DNA from: Burkholderiaceae bacterium
GTDB lineage: Bacteria; Pseudomonadota; Gammaproteobacteria; Burkholderiales; Burkholderiaceae_C
Length of the DNA: 64,000 nt
Direction of reading: 5' to 3'
Assembly: GCA_030123545.1 (NCBI GenBank)
Contig: CP126124.1
Coordinates: 2,604,001-2,668,000, forward strand
This document shows, in pieces, positions 25,851 through 35,094 of this stretch. The notes under the pieces are model-generated. The model had not been told where the DNA came from and did not search any database. It was given only the letters and a program-made list of their open reading frames with translations. The position numbers and the translations under genes are program-made. Each line of letters starts with the position of its first letter. Positions within the stretch are counted from its first letter, which is position 1.

Positions 25851-25877
25851 GTTCGGGGGTCCGATTATAGCGGCGGG

Positions 25878-27809
25878 TCACTCGGTGGTCGGGGCGCCGG
25901 GCGCCACGGCGGGCGGCGGCGGAACCTTGATCGTCGCCTTGAAGCGTGCTTTTAGCAGGTCGTAGTAGGCCTGCCCTTCGGCCGACGCCACCGCCTGCGC
26001 GAGTTGCGCGCGCTGCTGCGCAGCGACATCGGCGGCCGGCGGTGTGCGCGGGACGATCTTCTCCAGCTTCACCACCGCATAGCCCTGCGCGCCCAGGTCG
26101 ACGCCGATGAACGACGGCAGCTTGCCGGCGTCGGCGCGCAGCGCCGCGTCGACCACCGCGACCGGCAGCTTCTGCATCTGTTCGCGCGACACCACGACCG
26201 CCGGCGGCAGCTGCGCCGACGCTGGATCGGCCTTCCACGCCGCCAGCTTTGCCGCGCCTTCGGTGCGCGCCAGCGCGGCCCCGCGCTCGGCCAGCAACAG
26301 GCGGCGCACCTCGTCCTTCACCTCGTCGAACGAGCGCAGGTGGCTGGCCGTGTACTGCGTGATCCGGCCCGACACCAGCTCGTTGTTGCCGACCTCGACC
26401 GCGTCGGTGTTGCGCTTCTTCTGCACCGCGTCGGACGCGAACAGCGCATTCAGGAACTTCTCGTTCGCGAGCACGCCGGTCGCGCCCGGCGCCGGCGTGC
26501 GCGTGACGCCGGTCGCGGTCTGGATCTTCAGTTTCAGCTTGTCGGCCACCGGCTGCAGGCTGTCCGACTGCTCATACACCATGTTCGTGAACTTGTCGGC
26601 CGCGTCGGCGAACTTCACCTGCGCCTGCTGGTTCTTCAGGTCCGACTCGATCTGAGGTTTCAGTTCGTCGAAGCTGCGCTGCTTGGGTTCCTCGATGCCG
26701 GTGAGCTCGATGATGTGGTAACCGTAATCGGTCTCGATGGGCCCGACGATCTCGCCCTTCTTCATGCCCCACACCGCGTCGGCGAACGGCTTGACCATCG
26801 CATCGCGGGTGAAGAAGCCGAGGTCGCCGCCGTTCGCCGCGGAGCCCGGATCCTGCGAATACTTCTTTGCGAGTTCGGCGAAGTTAGCCGGATCCTTGCG
26901 CGCCATTGCCAGGATCTCGTCGGCCTTGGCCTTGGCCTTCTCGCGTTCGGCCGGCGTCGCGTTCTTCGGTACCGCGATCAGGATGTGGCTGGCGCGGCGC
27001 TGCTCCTGCCCAGAGAGGCGCGCGGCGTTCTGGTCGTAGTAGGCGCGCACCTCCTGCGGATCGAGCGTGATCGAATTCTTCACCGCGTCCAGATTCAGCA
27101 CCACGTACTGGATGCTCGCCTGCGCCGGCGCCTGGAACGCCGCCTCGTGGCTCTTGTAGTACGCAAGCAGTTCGGCGTCGCTCAAGCTGACCTTGCTCGC
27201 GTAGTCCTTGGTATCGAAGCGGACGACCTGGATCTCGCGCTGCTGATAGAACGCATCAAGCGCGACATCGGCCTCAGCCGGCGTCGCGAAGCTCGTGCTC
27301 GTCAGCCCGCCGATCACCTGCTGCAACGACAAATCGTTGCGCACCCCGGCCTCGAAGCTCTCCGGCGTCATGCCCTGTGCGGCCAGCAACTGTGTGTAGC
27401 GGGACATGTCGAGCGTGCCGTCGGGCTTGCGCAGGGCCGCAATGGTCGGGTTCTGCTCCAGCGCCTCGGCGAGCTGCTGGTCGCTCGCGATCAGATGGAA
27501 TTTCTGGGCCGCGGCCGCGAGCACGCGCTGATGCACCAGTTGCTCAAGCGTCGCATAGCGGGCCTGCGGCGAATCGAACAGCTTCGCGTCGATCGTCGGG
27601 TTCGACGCACGCAGCCGGTCGACCTCGCGCCGATGCGCGTTGTCCCAGTCGGCCTGCGAGATGTCGTGCCCGTCGACGCTCGCCACCGTCTTGGCCTGCT
27701 CGCTGAAGAAGCGGTTGCCCTCGATGCCCCACAGCACGAACGATGGAAACACCAGCAGGAACAGCAAGCCCATCACGAACTTGGAATGCTTGCGGATGAC
27801 TTCGAACAT
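25878..27809 (-). CDS. ppiD: Periplasmic folding chaperone PpiD (SurA-N / parvulin)
   Basis: 643 residues. One N-terminal membrane anchor (FVMGLLFLLVFPSFVLWGI, about 13-31), a SurA-N-like chaperone region, and a parvulin PPIase domain at about 260-360 (RRASHILIAVPKNATPAEREKAKAKADEIL ... YSQDPGSAANGGDLGFFTRDAMVKPF ... VGPIETDYGYHIIELTGI), then a chaperone-like C-terminus. The domain acts in the periplasm near the Sec translocon. The start MFEVIRKHSKF is chosen over a 7-residue longer frame. It follows HU and tRNA-Val, an arrangement common in Burkholderiales. Confidence 0.93.
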   Translation of the reverse strand: MFEVIRKHSKFVMGLLFLLVFPSFVLWGIEGNRFFSEQAKTVASVDGHDISQADWDNAHRREVDRLRASNPTIDAKLFDSPQARYATLEQLVHQRVLAAAAQKFHLIASDQQLAEALEQNPTIAALRKPDGTLDMSRYTQLLAAQGMTPESFEAGVRNDLSLQQVIGGLTSTSFATPAEADVALDAFYQQREIQVVRFDTKDYASKVSLSDAELLAYYKSHEAAFQAPAQASIQYVVLNLDAVKNSITLDPQEVRAYYDQNAARLSGQEQRRASHILIAVPKNATPAEREKAKAKADEILAMARKDPANFAELAKKYSQDPGSAANGGDLGFFTRDAMVKPFADAVWGMKKGEIVGPIETDYGYHIIELTGIEEPKQRSFDELKPQIESDLKNQQAQVKFADAADKFTNMVYEQSDSLQPVADKLKLKIQTATGVTRTPAPGATGVLANEKFLNALFASDAVQKKRNTDAVEVGNNELVSGRITQYTASHLRSFDEVKDEVRRLLLAERGAALARTEGAAKLAAWKADPASAQLPPAVVVSREQMQKLPVAVVDAALRADAGKLPSFIGVDLGAQGYAVVKLEKIVPRTPPAADVAAQQRAQLAQAVASAEGQAYYDLLKARFKATIKVPPPPAVAPGAPTTE

Positions 27810-27830
27810 GCGTGGACTCTTTGGGGGCAA

Positions 27831-27863
27831 AAGAAAAGGCGAACTCGCCGTTCGCCTTTTCTT
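27831..27863 (-). terminator. Terminator between tRNA-Val and ppiD
   Basis: Perfect 14-bp arms AAGAAAAGGCGAAC / GTTCGCCTTTTCTT around TCGCC, four bases beyond the encoded CCA of tRNA-Val. The A/T-rich outer stem supplies T-tracts on either strand. Confidence 0.85.
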
Positions 27864-27866
27864 GGG

Positions 27867-27942
27867 TGGTGGGTGCTGACGGTCTCGAACCGCCGACCTA
27901 CGCCTTGTAAGGGCGCCGCTCTACCAACTGAGCTAAGCACCC
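27867..27942 (-). tRNA. tRNA-Val (TAC)
   Basis: 76 bases on the minus strand. Acceptor GGGTGCT/AGCACCC with A73 and encoded CCA, D-arm TAGCTCAGTTGGTAGAG, anticodon stem GCGCC/GGCGT with loop CTTACAA (anticodon TAC), T-arm CGGTTCGAGACCG. Lies between HU and ppiD. Confidence 0.95.
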
Positions 27943-27956
27943 CAGGTTGACGGAAA

Positions 27957-28229
27957 TCAGTTCAAAGCATCCTTCAACGCTTTGCCGGGACGGAACTTGG
28001 GCACCTTGGCGGCCTTGATTTTAATCGCAGCGCCGGTCCGCGGATTGCGCCCGCTGCGCGCGGCCCGCTTGCCGACCGCGAAGGTGCCGAAACCCACCAG
28101 CGACACCGAGCCGCCTTTCTTCAGCGTCGTCTTGACGGCGCCAATGGTGGACTCCAGCGCGCGCGTGGCGGCGGCCTTGGAGATGTCTGCATGTTTTGCG
28201 ATGTGCTCGATCAGTTCAGTCTTGTTCAC
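27957..28229 (-). CDS. hupB: DNA-binding protein HU (HU-beta type)
   Basis: 90 residues, standard HU length. MNKTELIEHIAKHADISKAAATRALESTIGAVKTTLKKGGSV forms the dimer core, and the DNA-binding arm is GFGTFAVGKRAARSGRNPRTGAAIKIKAAKVPKFRPGKALKDALN, with Arg-x-x-Arg-Asn-Pro visible. Nucleoid-associated, bends DNA. Followed by tRNA-Val and ppiD on the same strand, as in related genomes. Confidence 0.95.
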   Translation of the reverse strand: MNKTELIEHIAKHADISKAAATRALESTIGAVKTTLKKGGSVSLVGFGTFAVGKRAARSGRNPRTGAAIKIKAAKVPKFRPGKALKDALN

Positions 28230-28535
28230 CAGGGGTCCTCGTTTCAGGGAAGGGGTTGATCCGGCAGCGCTCCATCGTTTCCTCCCGTGGCACTTGAATC
28301 GATCTTGCTTATTCTCTCGTGCCCGCTGGGAGCTCTGGCGGCAGCGCCTGCTGCCGCGATGATTAGAGCGACCGACCTGCGACGTGTCAATAAGGCGAAG
28401 GGCGATACGACACCGCGGGCGGGAATTTTAGACAGATTTGGCGCTGCCGCAGAGGCCGCGCGGCCTCCAGCACGGGAAGCGAAATGTAAATGACTGCTGC
28501 AGTTGATGCAGATCAGGGCGCATGCCGCGCCGCTA
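28230..28535. other. Upstream region of HU, no gene seen
   Basis: 306 bases. It should contain the HU promoter on the minus strand, but I see no clear -35/-10 pair. The half nearest the tartrate dehydrogenase gene is GC-mixed and shows no repeat or structured RNA. Confidence 0.4.
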
Positions 28536-29621
28536 CTACAACGCTTCGGCCACCGCCCGGCCCAGGTCCGCAGTACCGGCGCTGCCGCCGATGTCCGGCG
28601 TGCGCGGTGCGCCGCTGGCTGGATCGAGCACCCGCTCGATCGCTGCGAGGATCGCATCGTGCCCCGGCCGAAAGCCGAGGAAGTCGAGCATCAGCGCGCC
28701 GCACCAGATCTGCCCGATCGGGTTCGCGATCTGCTTGCCGGCGATGTCCGGCGCCGAGCCGTGCACCGGCTCGAACAGCGAAGGAAAGCGGCGCTCCGGA
28801 TTCAGATTCGCGCTCGGCGCGATGCCGATGGTGCCGGTGCACGCGGGCCCGAGGTCGCTCAGGATGTCGCCGAACAGGTTGCTCGCGACCACCACGTCGA
28901 AGAAGTCCGGGCGCTGCACGAAATGCGCGGTCAGGATGTCGATATGGAACTTGTCGATACGGACCTCGGGGTAACGCGCTGCCATCGCCGCGACACGCTC
29001 GTCCCAGTACGGCATCGTGATCGCGATGCCGTTCGACTTGGTCGCGCTGGTCAGGTGCTTCTTCGGGCGCAACCGTGCGAGCTCGAACGCGAATTTCAGC
29101 ACCCGGTCCACGCCGTGGCGGCTCATCACGGTTTCCTGCACCACGATCTCACGCTCGGTGCCCTCGTACATGCGCCCGCCGATGCTCGAGTATTCGCCCT
29201 CGGTGTTCTCGCGCACGATCACCATGTCGATCTCGCCCGGTGCGCGCGCGCTGCCGTCCGGCCGCACCACCGGTGCGGTGATGCCGGGCATCAGCCGCGC
29301 CGGCCGCAGGTTCACGTACTGGTCGAACTCGCGGCGAAACAGCAGCAGCGAACCCCATAGCGACACGTGATCCGGAATCTTCGCCGGCCAGCCGACCGCG
29401 CCGAAGAAGATCGCGTCGTGCGAGCCGATCCGGTCGCGCCAGTCGTCGGGCAGCATCCTGCCGTGACGCTCGTAGTAGTCCCAGCTCGAGAAGTCGAAAT
29501 GGTCGAACTGCAGATCGATGCCGAACCTGCGCGCCGCAGCGTCCACGACGCGAATGCCCTCGGGCATCACCTCCTTGCCGATGCCGTCGCCGGCAATCAC
29601 CGCGATTCGTTTCTTGCTCAT
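28536..29621 (-). CDS. Tartrate dehydrogenase/decarboxylase-like enzyme
   Basis: 361 residues of the isocitrate/isopropylmalate dehydrogenase family, closest in pattern to tartrate dehydrogenases (TtuC type). Starts with KRIAVIAGDGIGKEVMPEGIRV. Family segments: LRPARLMPGI, VIVRENTEGEYSSIGGRM, the catalytic Lys region KFHIDILTAHFVQRPDFFDVVVASNLFGDILSDL, and EPVHGSAPDIAGKQIANPIG. NAD-dependent oxidation of tartrate or D-malate is likely; I cannot decide which. No operon partner is evident. Confidence 0.85.
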   Translation of the reverse strand: MSKKRIAVIAGDGIGKEVMPEGIRVVDAAARRFGIDLQFDHFDFSSWDYYERHGRMLPDDWRDRIGSHDAIFFGAVGWPAKIPDHVSLWGSLLLFRREFDQYVNLRPARLMPGITAPVVRPDGSARAPGEIDMVIVRENTEGEYSSIGGRMYEGTEREIVVQETVMSRHGVDRVLKFAFELARLRPKKHLTSATKSNGIAITMPYWDERVAAMAARYPEVRIDKFHIDILTAHFVQRPDFFDVVVASNLFGDILSDLGPACTGTIGIAPSANLNPERRFPSLFEPVHGSAPDIAGKQIANPIGQIWCGALMLDFLGFRPGHDAILAAIERVLDPASGAPRTPDIGGSAGTADLGRAVAEAL

Positions 29622-29716
29622 GGTGCCTGCAACTTTCCGCCGAATTTCAATCGATTGTGCGGCCGCGCCCGGAACGCCGCAATCCGCCGCGCATCACGCG
29701 GTGCTTCCGGCTGCTT

Positions 29717-30646
29717 TCAGCGCTCGATCGCGGCGTCGCTCGCACGCCCACCCGGGCGCACCGCGGTGCGAATCACCAGGCTGACGCCGACCGCGGTCAG
29801 CGCGGTGCCGATCAGCGTCGCCACGGTGATCGGTTCCGAGAACAGCGCCCAGGCGAGCAGCGCGGTCGTCGGCGGCACCAGGTACATCAGGCTGGTCACC
29901 GCCGCCACCGCGCCGCGCTGGATCAGCAGGTACAGCAGCGAACTGCCACCGAGCGTCAGAGCCAGCACGGACCAGGCGAGCGCGCCGACGAGCTCCGGGT
30001 TCCAACGCATGGCCTCATGCTCGAGCAGCGCGAATGGCAGCGTGACCAGCAGCGCGGCGCCGACCTGGATCGCGTTCGCGCTGCGCACGTCGCAGCGCGC
30101 GACGAAGCGCTTCTGGTACAGCGTGCCCGCAGTGATGCTGAAGAGCGCCATCAGCGCCAGCGACAGGTTGACCCAGTTCGCTTCGCCGCCCTTCCCCATT
30201 CGGCCCGAAACCACCAGCGCCAGGCCGGCAAAGCCGAGCACGACGCCGACTCCCTGGCGCCGCGTGACCTGCCCGCCACTCGCCGCGAGCCAGACCACGG
30301 TCAACACCGGTTGCAGGCCCACGATCAGCGACGACAGGCCGGAGCCCATGCCCGCCTTCACCGCGGCCCAGACGCCGCCGAGATAGCCGCCGTTCATCAG
30401 CACGCCGACCGCCGCCAGATGCAGCCACTGGCGGCGCGTTGCAGGCCAGGCCACGCGCGAGGCCGCGGTCCACGCGAGAAAGCACAGCAGCGAGAGCACA
30501 TAGCGCAACGCAAGGAACTTCATCGGCGGCGCATACGGCATGCCGTACCGCGCGACGATGAAGCCGGTGCTCCAGATCACGACGAACACCGCGGGCATCG
30601 CGCGGGTGAACGCGTCGCCGCGCGCGGGCGTAACCGGCGCAGTCAA
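29717..30646 (-). CDS. EamA-family (DMT) transporter
   Basis: 309 residues, ten hydrophobic segments in two EamA repeats (repeat 1 includes MKFLALRYVLSLLCFLAW, repeat 2 NAIQVGAALLVTLPFALLEHEAM). Inner-membrane drug/metabolite exporter superfamily; substrate unknown. The stop is one base from the pgsA stop region upstream, so it probably follows uvrC-pgsA in one transcript. Confidence 0.88.
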   Translation of the reverse strand: MTAPVTPARGDAFTRAMPAVFVVIWSTGFIVARYGMPYAPPMKFLALRYVLSLLCFLAWTAASRVAWPATRRQWLHLAAVGVLMNGGYLGGVWAAVKAGMGSGLSSLIVGLQPVLTVVWLAASGGQVTRRQGVGVVLGFAGLALVVSGRMGKGGEANWVNLSLALMALFSITAGTLYQKRFVARCDVRSANAIQVGAALLVTLPFALLEHEAMRWNPELVGALAWSVLALTLGGSSLLYLLIQRGAVAAVTSLMYLVPPTTALLAWALFSEPITVATLIGTALTAVGVSLVIRTAVRPGGRASDAAIER

Positions 30647-30647
30647 T

Positions 30648-31214
30648 TCACTTGACCCTGGCGCGAATCTCGGGCAGCGCCTTTTGCAGGTAGTACGCCA
30701 TCGACCAGACCGTCAGCACCGCGGCGATCCAGATCAGCCAGGTGCCCCAGACACCGGTGTCGAGCCAGCCGAACAGCCGGCCGTCGAACAGCAGCAGCGG
30801 AATCGCGACCATCTGCGAAGCGGTCTTGAGCTTGCCGAGCATGTGCACGGCGACGCTCTTGGCCGCGCCGATATGCGCCATCCACTCGCGCAGCGCGGAG
30901 ATCGCGATCTCGCGGCCGATGATGATCAGCGCCACGACCAGGTCGACCCGGCGCAGATAGAGCAGCACGAGCACCGCGGCACTGACCAGGAACTTGTCCG
31001 CGACCGGGTCGAGGAAGGCACCGAACGACGAGGTCTGGTTCAACCGGCGCGCCAGATAGCCGTCAAGCCAGTCGGTCGCGGCGAACAGCACGAACAGCAC
31101 GGTCGCGATCAGGTTCTGCAGCCCGGCGCCGAGCGGCAGGTAGAACACCACGACGAGCAGCGGGATCGCGACGATGCGCGCCCAGGTCAGCAGCGTCGGC
31201 ACGGTAAAAAACAT
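30648..31214 (-). CDS. pgsA: CDP-diacylglycerol-glycerol-3-phosphate 3-phosphatidyltransferase
   Basis: 188 residues from MFFTVPTLLTWARI; a MATMFF start nine bases upstream is possible. Makes phosphatidylglycerol phosphate at the inner membrane. The CDP-alcohol phosphotransferase motif is intact: DWLDGYLARRLNQTSSFG followed by AFLDPVADK. Several membrane helices. Downstream of uvrC, as is common in proteobacteria. Confidence 0.94.
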   Translation of the reverse strand: MFFTVPTLLTWARIVAIPLLVVVFYLPLGAGLQNLIATVLFVLFAATDWLDGYLARRLNQTSSFGAFLDPVADKFLVSAAVLVLLYLRRVDLVVALIIIGREIAISALREWMAHIGAAKSVAVHMLGKLKTASQMVAIPLLLFDGRLFGWLDTGVWGTWLIWIAAVLTVWSMAYYLQKALPEIRARVK

Positions 31215-31304
31215 GGTCGCCATTGTGTCATGGCTGACCCGGTGCAACCGGTCGCGGGCGTGGCGAGCGGGACCGCGCGCCCCACGTCGGGGCGTTGACA
31301 GGCC

Positions 31305-33320
31305 CTACCGCAGTGCGCGGTAGATCTGGTCCGCCAGTTCCTTCGAGATGCCGTCGACCGTCGCGATGTCCTGCGCGCTCGCGGCCGCCACGCCGCGCAG
31401 GCCGCCGAAACGCTGCAACAGGCGCGCACGCCGCTTCGGGCCGATGCCGGGAATGTCCTCGAGCCGGCTCGCGCCGGTGCGCACCCGCGCGCGCCGCGCG
31501 CGCATGCCGGTGATCGCGAAGCGGTGCGCCTCGTCGCGGATCTGCGCGACCAGCATCAGCGCCGCCGAATCGTGCGCGAGCGTGGCTTTCGGTCGTCCGT
31601 CGGCGAACACCAGTTCCTCGAGCCCGACTTTGCGGCCCTCGCCCTTCTCGACGCCGACGATCAGCGACAGATCGATCCCGAGTTCGGCGAACACCTCGCG
31701 CGCGACGGCGACCTGGCCGCGGCCGCCGTCGATCAGCACCAGATCGGGCAGCCGCGGCCCGCTGGTCGCATCCCCTCCGGCCGCGTCGGCGCCGGCCTCG
31801 CGCAGCGCCTCGACCAGCTTGCCGTAGCGACGCTGCAGCACCTGGCGCATCGCCGCGTAGTCGTCGCCTGGCGTGATGTCGGAGATGTCATAGCGGCGGT
31901 ACTCCGCGCTCTGCATCCTGTGCCCCTGGTACACCACGCAGGACGCTTGCGTCGCTTCGCCCGCAGTGTGCGACACGTCGAAGCATTCGATGCGAAGCAG
32001 GTCGAGCCGGTCGGCTCCAAGGCCCAGCGCATCGACCAACGCGCGGGTGCGCGCCTGCTGCGAACCCTCGTCGGCCAGCAGCCGCGCGAGCGCGATGCCT
32101 GCGTTCTTCTGCGCCATCTCGAGCCAGACACGGCGCGCGCCGCGCGGCTGGTGCAGCGCGGTGATCTTCGCGCCGCTGCGCAGCGACAGCGCTTCGACCA
32201 GGGTGGCCGTCAGTGGCACGCTGGTGATCAGCGTCGGCGGCGCCGGCATGTCGAGGTAATGCTGGGCAATGAAGGCTTCCAACACCTGCGCCGCGACCGG
32301 CGGTTCATCGCGCGGTTCACCCTGCACCTCGTCCGAAGTCGACGCCGGGGCCGGCGCCGGAGCCTCGTCCGCGGAGTTGCCGTCGCGATCCACGTGCCAG
32401 ACGCTCGCGGCGTCGTCGAGCTGGGTCGGAAAGTAAGGCCGGTCGCCCAGATGCCGGCCGCCGCGCACCATCGCCAGGTTCACGCAGGCGCGGCCGCCAC
32501 GGACCTCGACCGCGAGGATGTCCACGTCCCGGTCCGACAGGTCGTACACCGCCTGCTGCTGCAGCACCCGCGACAGCGCGGCCACTTGGTCGCGCAGTTC
32601 GGCCGCCTGCTCGAATTCGAGGCGATCCGCATGAGCCTGCATGCGCGACTGCAGCGCGGCCAGCACCTGCTCGGTCTCACCCTGCAGGAAGCGCTCGGCG
32701 TCATGAACGTCCTGCGCGTAGGCCGCGTGCGGGATGTATCCGACGCAGGGCGCCGAACAGCGCTTGATCTGGTACAGCAGGCAGGGCCGGGTCCGGTTCG
32801 CGAACACCGTGTCCTCGCAGGTGCGTAAGCGGAACACCTTCTGCAGCAGCAGGATCGACTCCTTCACCGCCCAGGCGCTCGGGAACGGGCCGAAGTAGCG
32901 ATTGCGCCCATCGACCGCGCCACGGTAGTAGGCGACGCGCGGATAGTCGTCCGGCGAACGGCCGGCGCCTTCTGCGCGACCCGCTCTGCCGCTGATCTTC
33001 AGATACGGGTAGCTCTTGTCGTCGCGAAACAGGATGTTGTATTTCGGACTGAGCGCCTTGATCAGGTTGTTTTCCAGCAGCAGCGCCTCGGCCTCGGTGC
33101 GTACCACGGTGGTTTCGAGCCGCGCGATCTGGCTCACCATGTGGCCGATTCGCGTGCCGCCGTGGTTCTTGTGGAAGTAGCTGGAAACCCGCTTCCTGAG
33201 GTTGATCGCCTTGCCGACGTACAGCACCTGGTCCGCCGCATCGAAATAGCGGTAGACGCCGGGCAGGTTCGGCAAAGCCGCGACCTCGCGCAGCAGTTGT
33301 TCGGAATGCTCGGCGGACAT
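31305..33320 (-). CDS. uvrC: Excinuclease ABC subunit C
   Basis: 671 residues. Makes both incisions in nucleotide excision repair. N-terminal GIY-YIG nuclease (GVYRYFDAADQVLYVGKAINLRKRVSSYF), UVR motif for UvrB contact (ADRLEFEQAAELRDQVAAL), RNase H-like nuclease domain (RIECFDVSHTAGEATQASCVV ... LVLIDGGRGQVAVAREV), and tandem helix-hairpin-helix C-terminus (LEDIPGIGPKRRARLLQRFGGL). A Pro/Ala/Glu-rich spacer (about residues 320-345) lies before the RNase H part, longer than usual. Confidence 0.97.
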   Translation of the reverse strand: MSAEHSEQLLREVAALPNLPGVYRYFDAADQVLYVGKAINLRKRVSSYFHKNHGGTRIGHMVSQIARLETTVVRTEAEALLLENNLIKALSPKYNILFRDDKSYPYLKISGRAGRAEGAGRSPDDYPRVAYYRGAVDGRNRYFGPFPSAWAVKESILLLQKVFRLRTCEDTVFANRTRPCLLYQIKRCSAPCVGYIPHAAYAQDVHDAERFLQGETEQVLAALQSRMQAHADRLEFEQAAELRDQVAALSRVLQQQAVYDLSDRDVDILAVEVRGGRACVNLAMVRGGRHLGDRPYFPTQLDDAASVWHVDRDGNSADEAPAPAPASTSDEVQGEPRDEPPVAAQVLEAFIAQHYLDMPAPPTLITSVPLTATLVEALSLRSGAKITALHQPRGARRVWLEMAQKNAGIALARLLADEGSQQARTRALVDALGLGADRLDLLRIECFDVSHTAGEATQASCVVYQGHRMQSAEYRRYDISDITPGDDYAAMRQVLQRRYGKLVEALREAGADAAGGDATSGPRLPDLVLIDGGRGQVAVAREVFAELGIDLSLIVGVEKGEGRKVGLEELVFADGRPKATLAHDSAALMLVAQIRDEAHRFAITGMRARRARVRTGASRLEDIPGIGPKRRARLLQRFGGLRGVAAASAQDIATVDGISKELADQIYRALR

Positions 33321-33418
33321 ACGGCGTCATTGTGGCGCCTGCGCCGAACCCGGCACCCCGGTGCGGGAACGGTTCGCGGCTGGTCGCGACCAGCCGCGAC
33401 AATCGGAGTCGGGCTCGG

Positions 33419-33712
33419 CTACCCGAGCTTGGTGAGGATCTGGCTCATCTCCGCCTTGGAGAATGCGCGCAGGGTCTGCGTCCGCACATTGCCGGCAGCG
33501 GCGATCGCCAGCCCAAATGCGGTGACGGACGCATCATCAGGCGCCTCGAACTGGCACACCAGGTCGTAGGACCCGAGCGTCCAGAGGAACTCCTTCGCCT
33601 TGACGCCGAACTTCCCCGCCAGTTCGCTGACCGCATCGGCACGCTTGACGGTGTCCTTGACCGTGCGAATTCCCTGGTCGGTGAAGTTCACCAGAACGAC
33701 GTAGCTGGCCAT
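33419..33712 (-). CDS. GYD-domain protein
   Basis: 97 residues, single GYD domain (MASYVVLVNFTDQGIRTVKDTVKRADAVSELAGKFGVKAKEFLWTLGSYDLVCQFEAPDD). The family is named for a Gly-Tyr-Asp motif, here GSYDLV. Function unknown; ferredoxin-like fold expected. The start at 33712 matches family alignments. Stands between uvrC and earP, probably with its own promoter. Confidence 0.88.
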   Translation of the reverse strand: MASYVVLVNFTDQGIRTVKDTVKRADAVSELAGKFGVKAKEFLWTLGSYDLVCQFEAPDDASVTAFGLAIAAAGNVRTQTLRAFSKAEMSQILTKLG

Positions 33713-33809
33713 GATGAATCTCCCATGCGATGTCGGGGCCGCCAACATGAATGCACGCAGTGGCGACACCGGCCCCGGCGTGTCGGCCCGTTGCGATCCG
33801 GTTCGCGGG

Positions 33810-33862
33810 AAGCTCGTATGAATATAGTTGGCGCCGAAACTAAATCAAATCGGTTACGAGCA
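33810..33862 (+). repeat. Possible diverged AT-rich repeat upstream of earP
   Basis: AAGCTC (33810-33815), nine bases, TAGT (33825-33828), followed by AT-rich sequence containing CTAAATCAAATCGG. Only the spacing and part of the core match the family seen elsewhere, so this is tentative. It covers the region where the earP promoter should be. Confidence 0.3.
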
Positions 33863-33880
33863 GTCACCGCGAATCGAGCC

Positions 33881-34969
33881 ATGCTCTGGGATTTGTTCTG
33901 CAAGGTCATCGACAACTACGGCGATATCGGCGTCTGCTGGCGCCTCGCCGCCGACCTGGCCGCGCGCGGCGCGCAGGTACGGCTGTGGGTCGACGACGCA
34001 TCGGCGCTGGCCTGGATGGCGCCGGATGGCTGCCTGGGCGTCACGGTGCTGCCGTGGGAGCGCGCGACCCGGCCCGCCGGCCTGGCACCGCCCGACGTGC
34101 TGGTGGAGGCATTCGGTTGTACGATTGCTCCTGAATATATAGCGCACTGCGCAGAACAGGCGCTGGCTACAGCCAAAAAACGCTTGTGGATCAACCTCGA
34201 ATACCTGTCCGCCGAGCCCTTTGCGGTGCGCAGCCATGGCCTGCCGTCGCCGGTGCTGGGCGCGCCTGGCATTGCGAAGTTCTTCTTCTACCCCGGCTTC
34301 ACAGAGCAGACCGGCGGGCTGCTGCGCGAGCCCGATCTGCTGGCGCGCCAGCGCCGGTTCGACCGCGCCGCGTGGCTGCGGCGCCTGCGGATCCCGGCCG
34401 CGCGCGAACGGCTGATCTCGCTGTTCTGCTACGAGCCACCGATGCTTCCCGCTCTGCTGCGCCGGCTCGCCGACGAGCCTGCACAGACCGCCCTGCTGGT
34501 CACCGCCGGCCGCGCGAACCTTGCGGCGCGCAGCGCGCTGGCGCGGCTGGATGCGGACGATCCCGGATGGAACCGCCGCGGCGCGCTTGCGCTCCACTTC
34601 CTGCCGGCGCTGACGCAGCGCGACTACGACCATCTGCTGTGGGCCTGCGACCTGAACTTCGTGCGCGGCGAGGATTCGCTGGTGCGCGCGCTATGGGCCG
34701 GCAAGCCGTTCGTCTGGCAGATCTATCCGCAGCAGGACGGCGCGCATGGCCCCAAGCTCGACGCGTTTCTCGACTGGCTCGATCCGCCGCCCGGCTGGCG
34801 CCGGTTTCACACCGCGTGGAACGGCTTCTGCGGCGACGGCATCGAACTGCCGGCCCCCGGCGCGCAGGACTGGGCTGCGGCGGCGCAGGCCGGGCGGACG
34901 CGGCTGCTGGCGCAGCCCGATCTGACGACCCGGCTGCTGCGCTTCGTGCGCGGAAAAGTTACAATCTAA
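33881..34969 (+). CDS. earP: EF-P arginine 32 rhamnosyltransferase EarP
   Basis: 362 residues. GT-B glycosyltransferase that transfers rhamnose from TDP-rhamnose to Arg32 of EF-P, relieving ribosome stalling at polyproline. Catalytic Asp region DNYGDIGVCWRLAADLAARG at residues 11-30, and the nucleotide-sugar binding/catalytic Glu segment NFVRGEDSLVRALWAGKPFVWQIYPQQDGAH. Residues near 85-105 are encoded by an AT-rich repeat copy. efp follows 125 bases downstream on the same strand, the expected partner. Confidence 0.96.
   Translation: MLWDLFCKVIDNYGDIGVCWRLAADLAARGAQVRLWVDDASALAWMAPDGCLGVTVLPWERATRPAGLAPPDVLVEAFGCTIAPEYIAHCAEQALATAKKRLWINLEYLSAEPFAVRSHGLPSPVLGAPGIAKFFFYPGFTEQTGGLLREPDLLARQRRFDRAAWLRRLRIPAARERLISLFCYEPPMLPALLRRLADEPAQTALLVTAGRANLAARSALARLDADDPGWNRRGALALHFLPALTQRDYDHLLWACDLNFVRGEDSLVRALWAGKPFVWQIYPQQDGAHGPKLDAFLDWLDPPPGWRRFHTAWNGFCGDGIELPAPGAQDWAAAAQAGRTRLLAQPDLTTRLLRFVRGKVTI
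34122..34184 (+). repeat. AT-rich palindromic repeat copy, inside earP
   Basis: Core TTGCTC (34125-34130), nine bases, TAGC (34140-34143), then GCACTGCGCAGAACAGGCGC, TGGCTACAGCC and an AAAAAA run. It is read through in frame in EarP. The GCGC-loop-GCGC part and the AAAAAA end are what I recall from Comamonadaceae repeats. Confidence 0.55.
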
Positions 34970-35094
34970 GGCTTGCTGGAGCATAACGGGTCGAATGCGC
35001 CGTGGCGCCTCGCGCGCCCGCTTCGATCCCGTTTCGGCCGCGGCCCCCCAGCACCCACACTGCAACCGACCCAGCTCAAAGAGCTCCCGTACCC

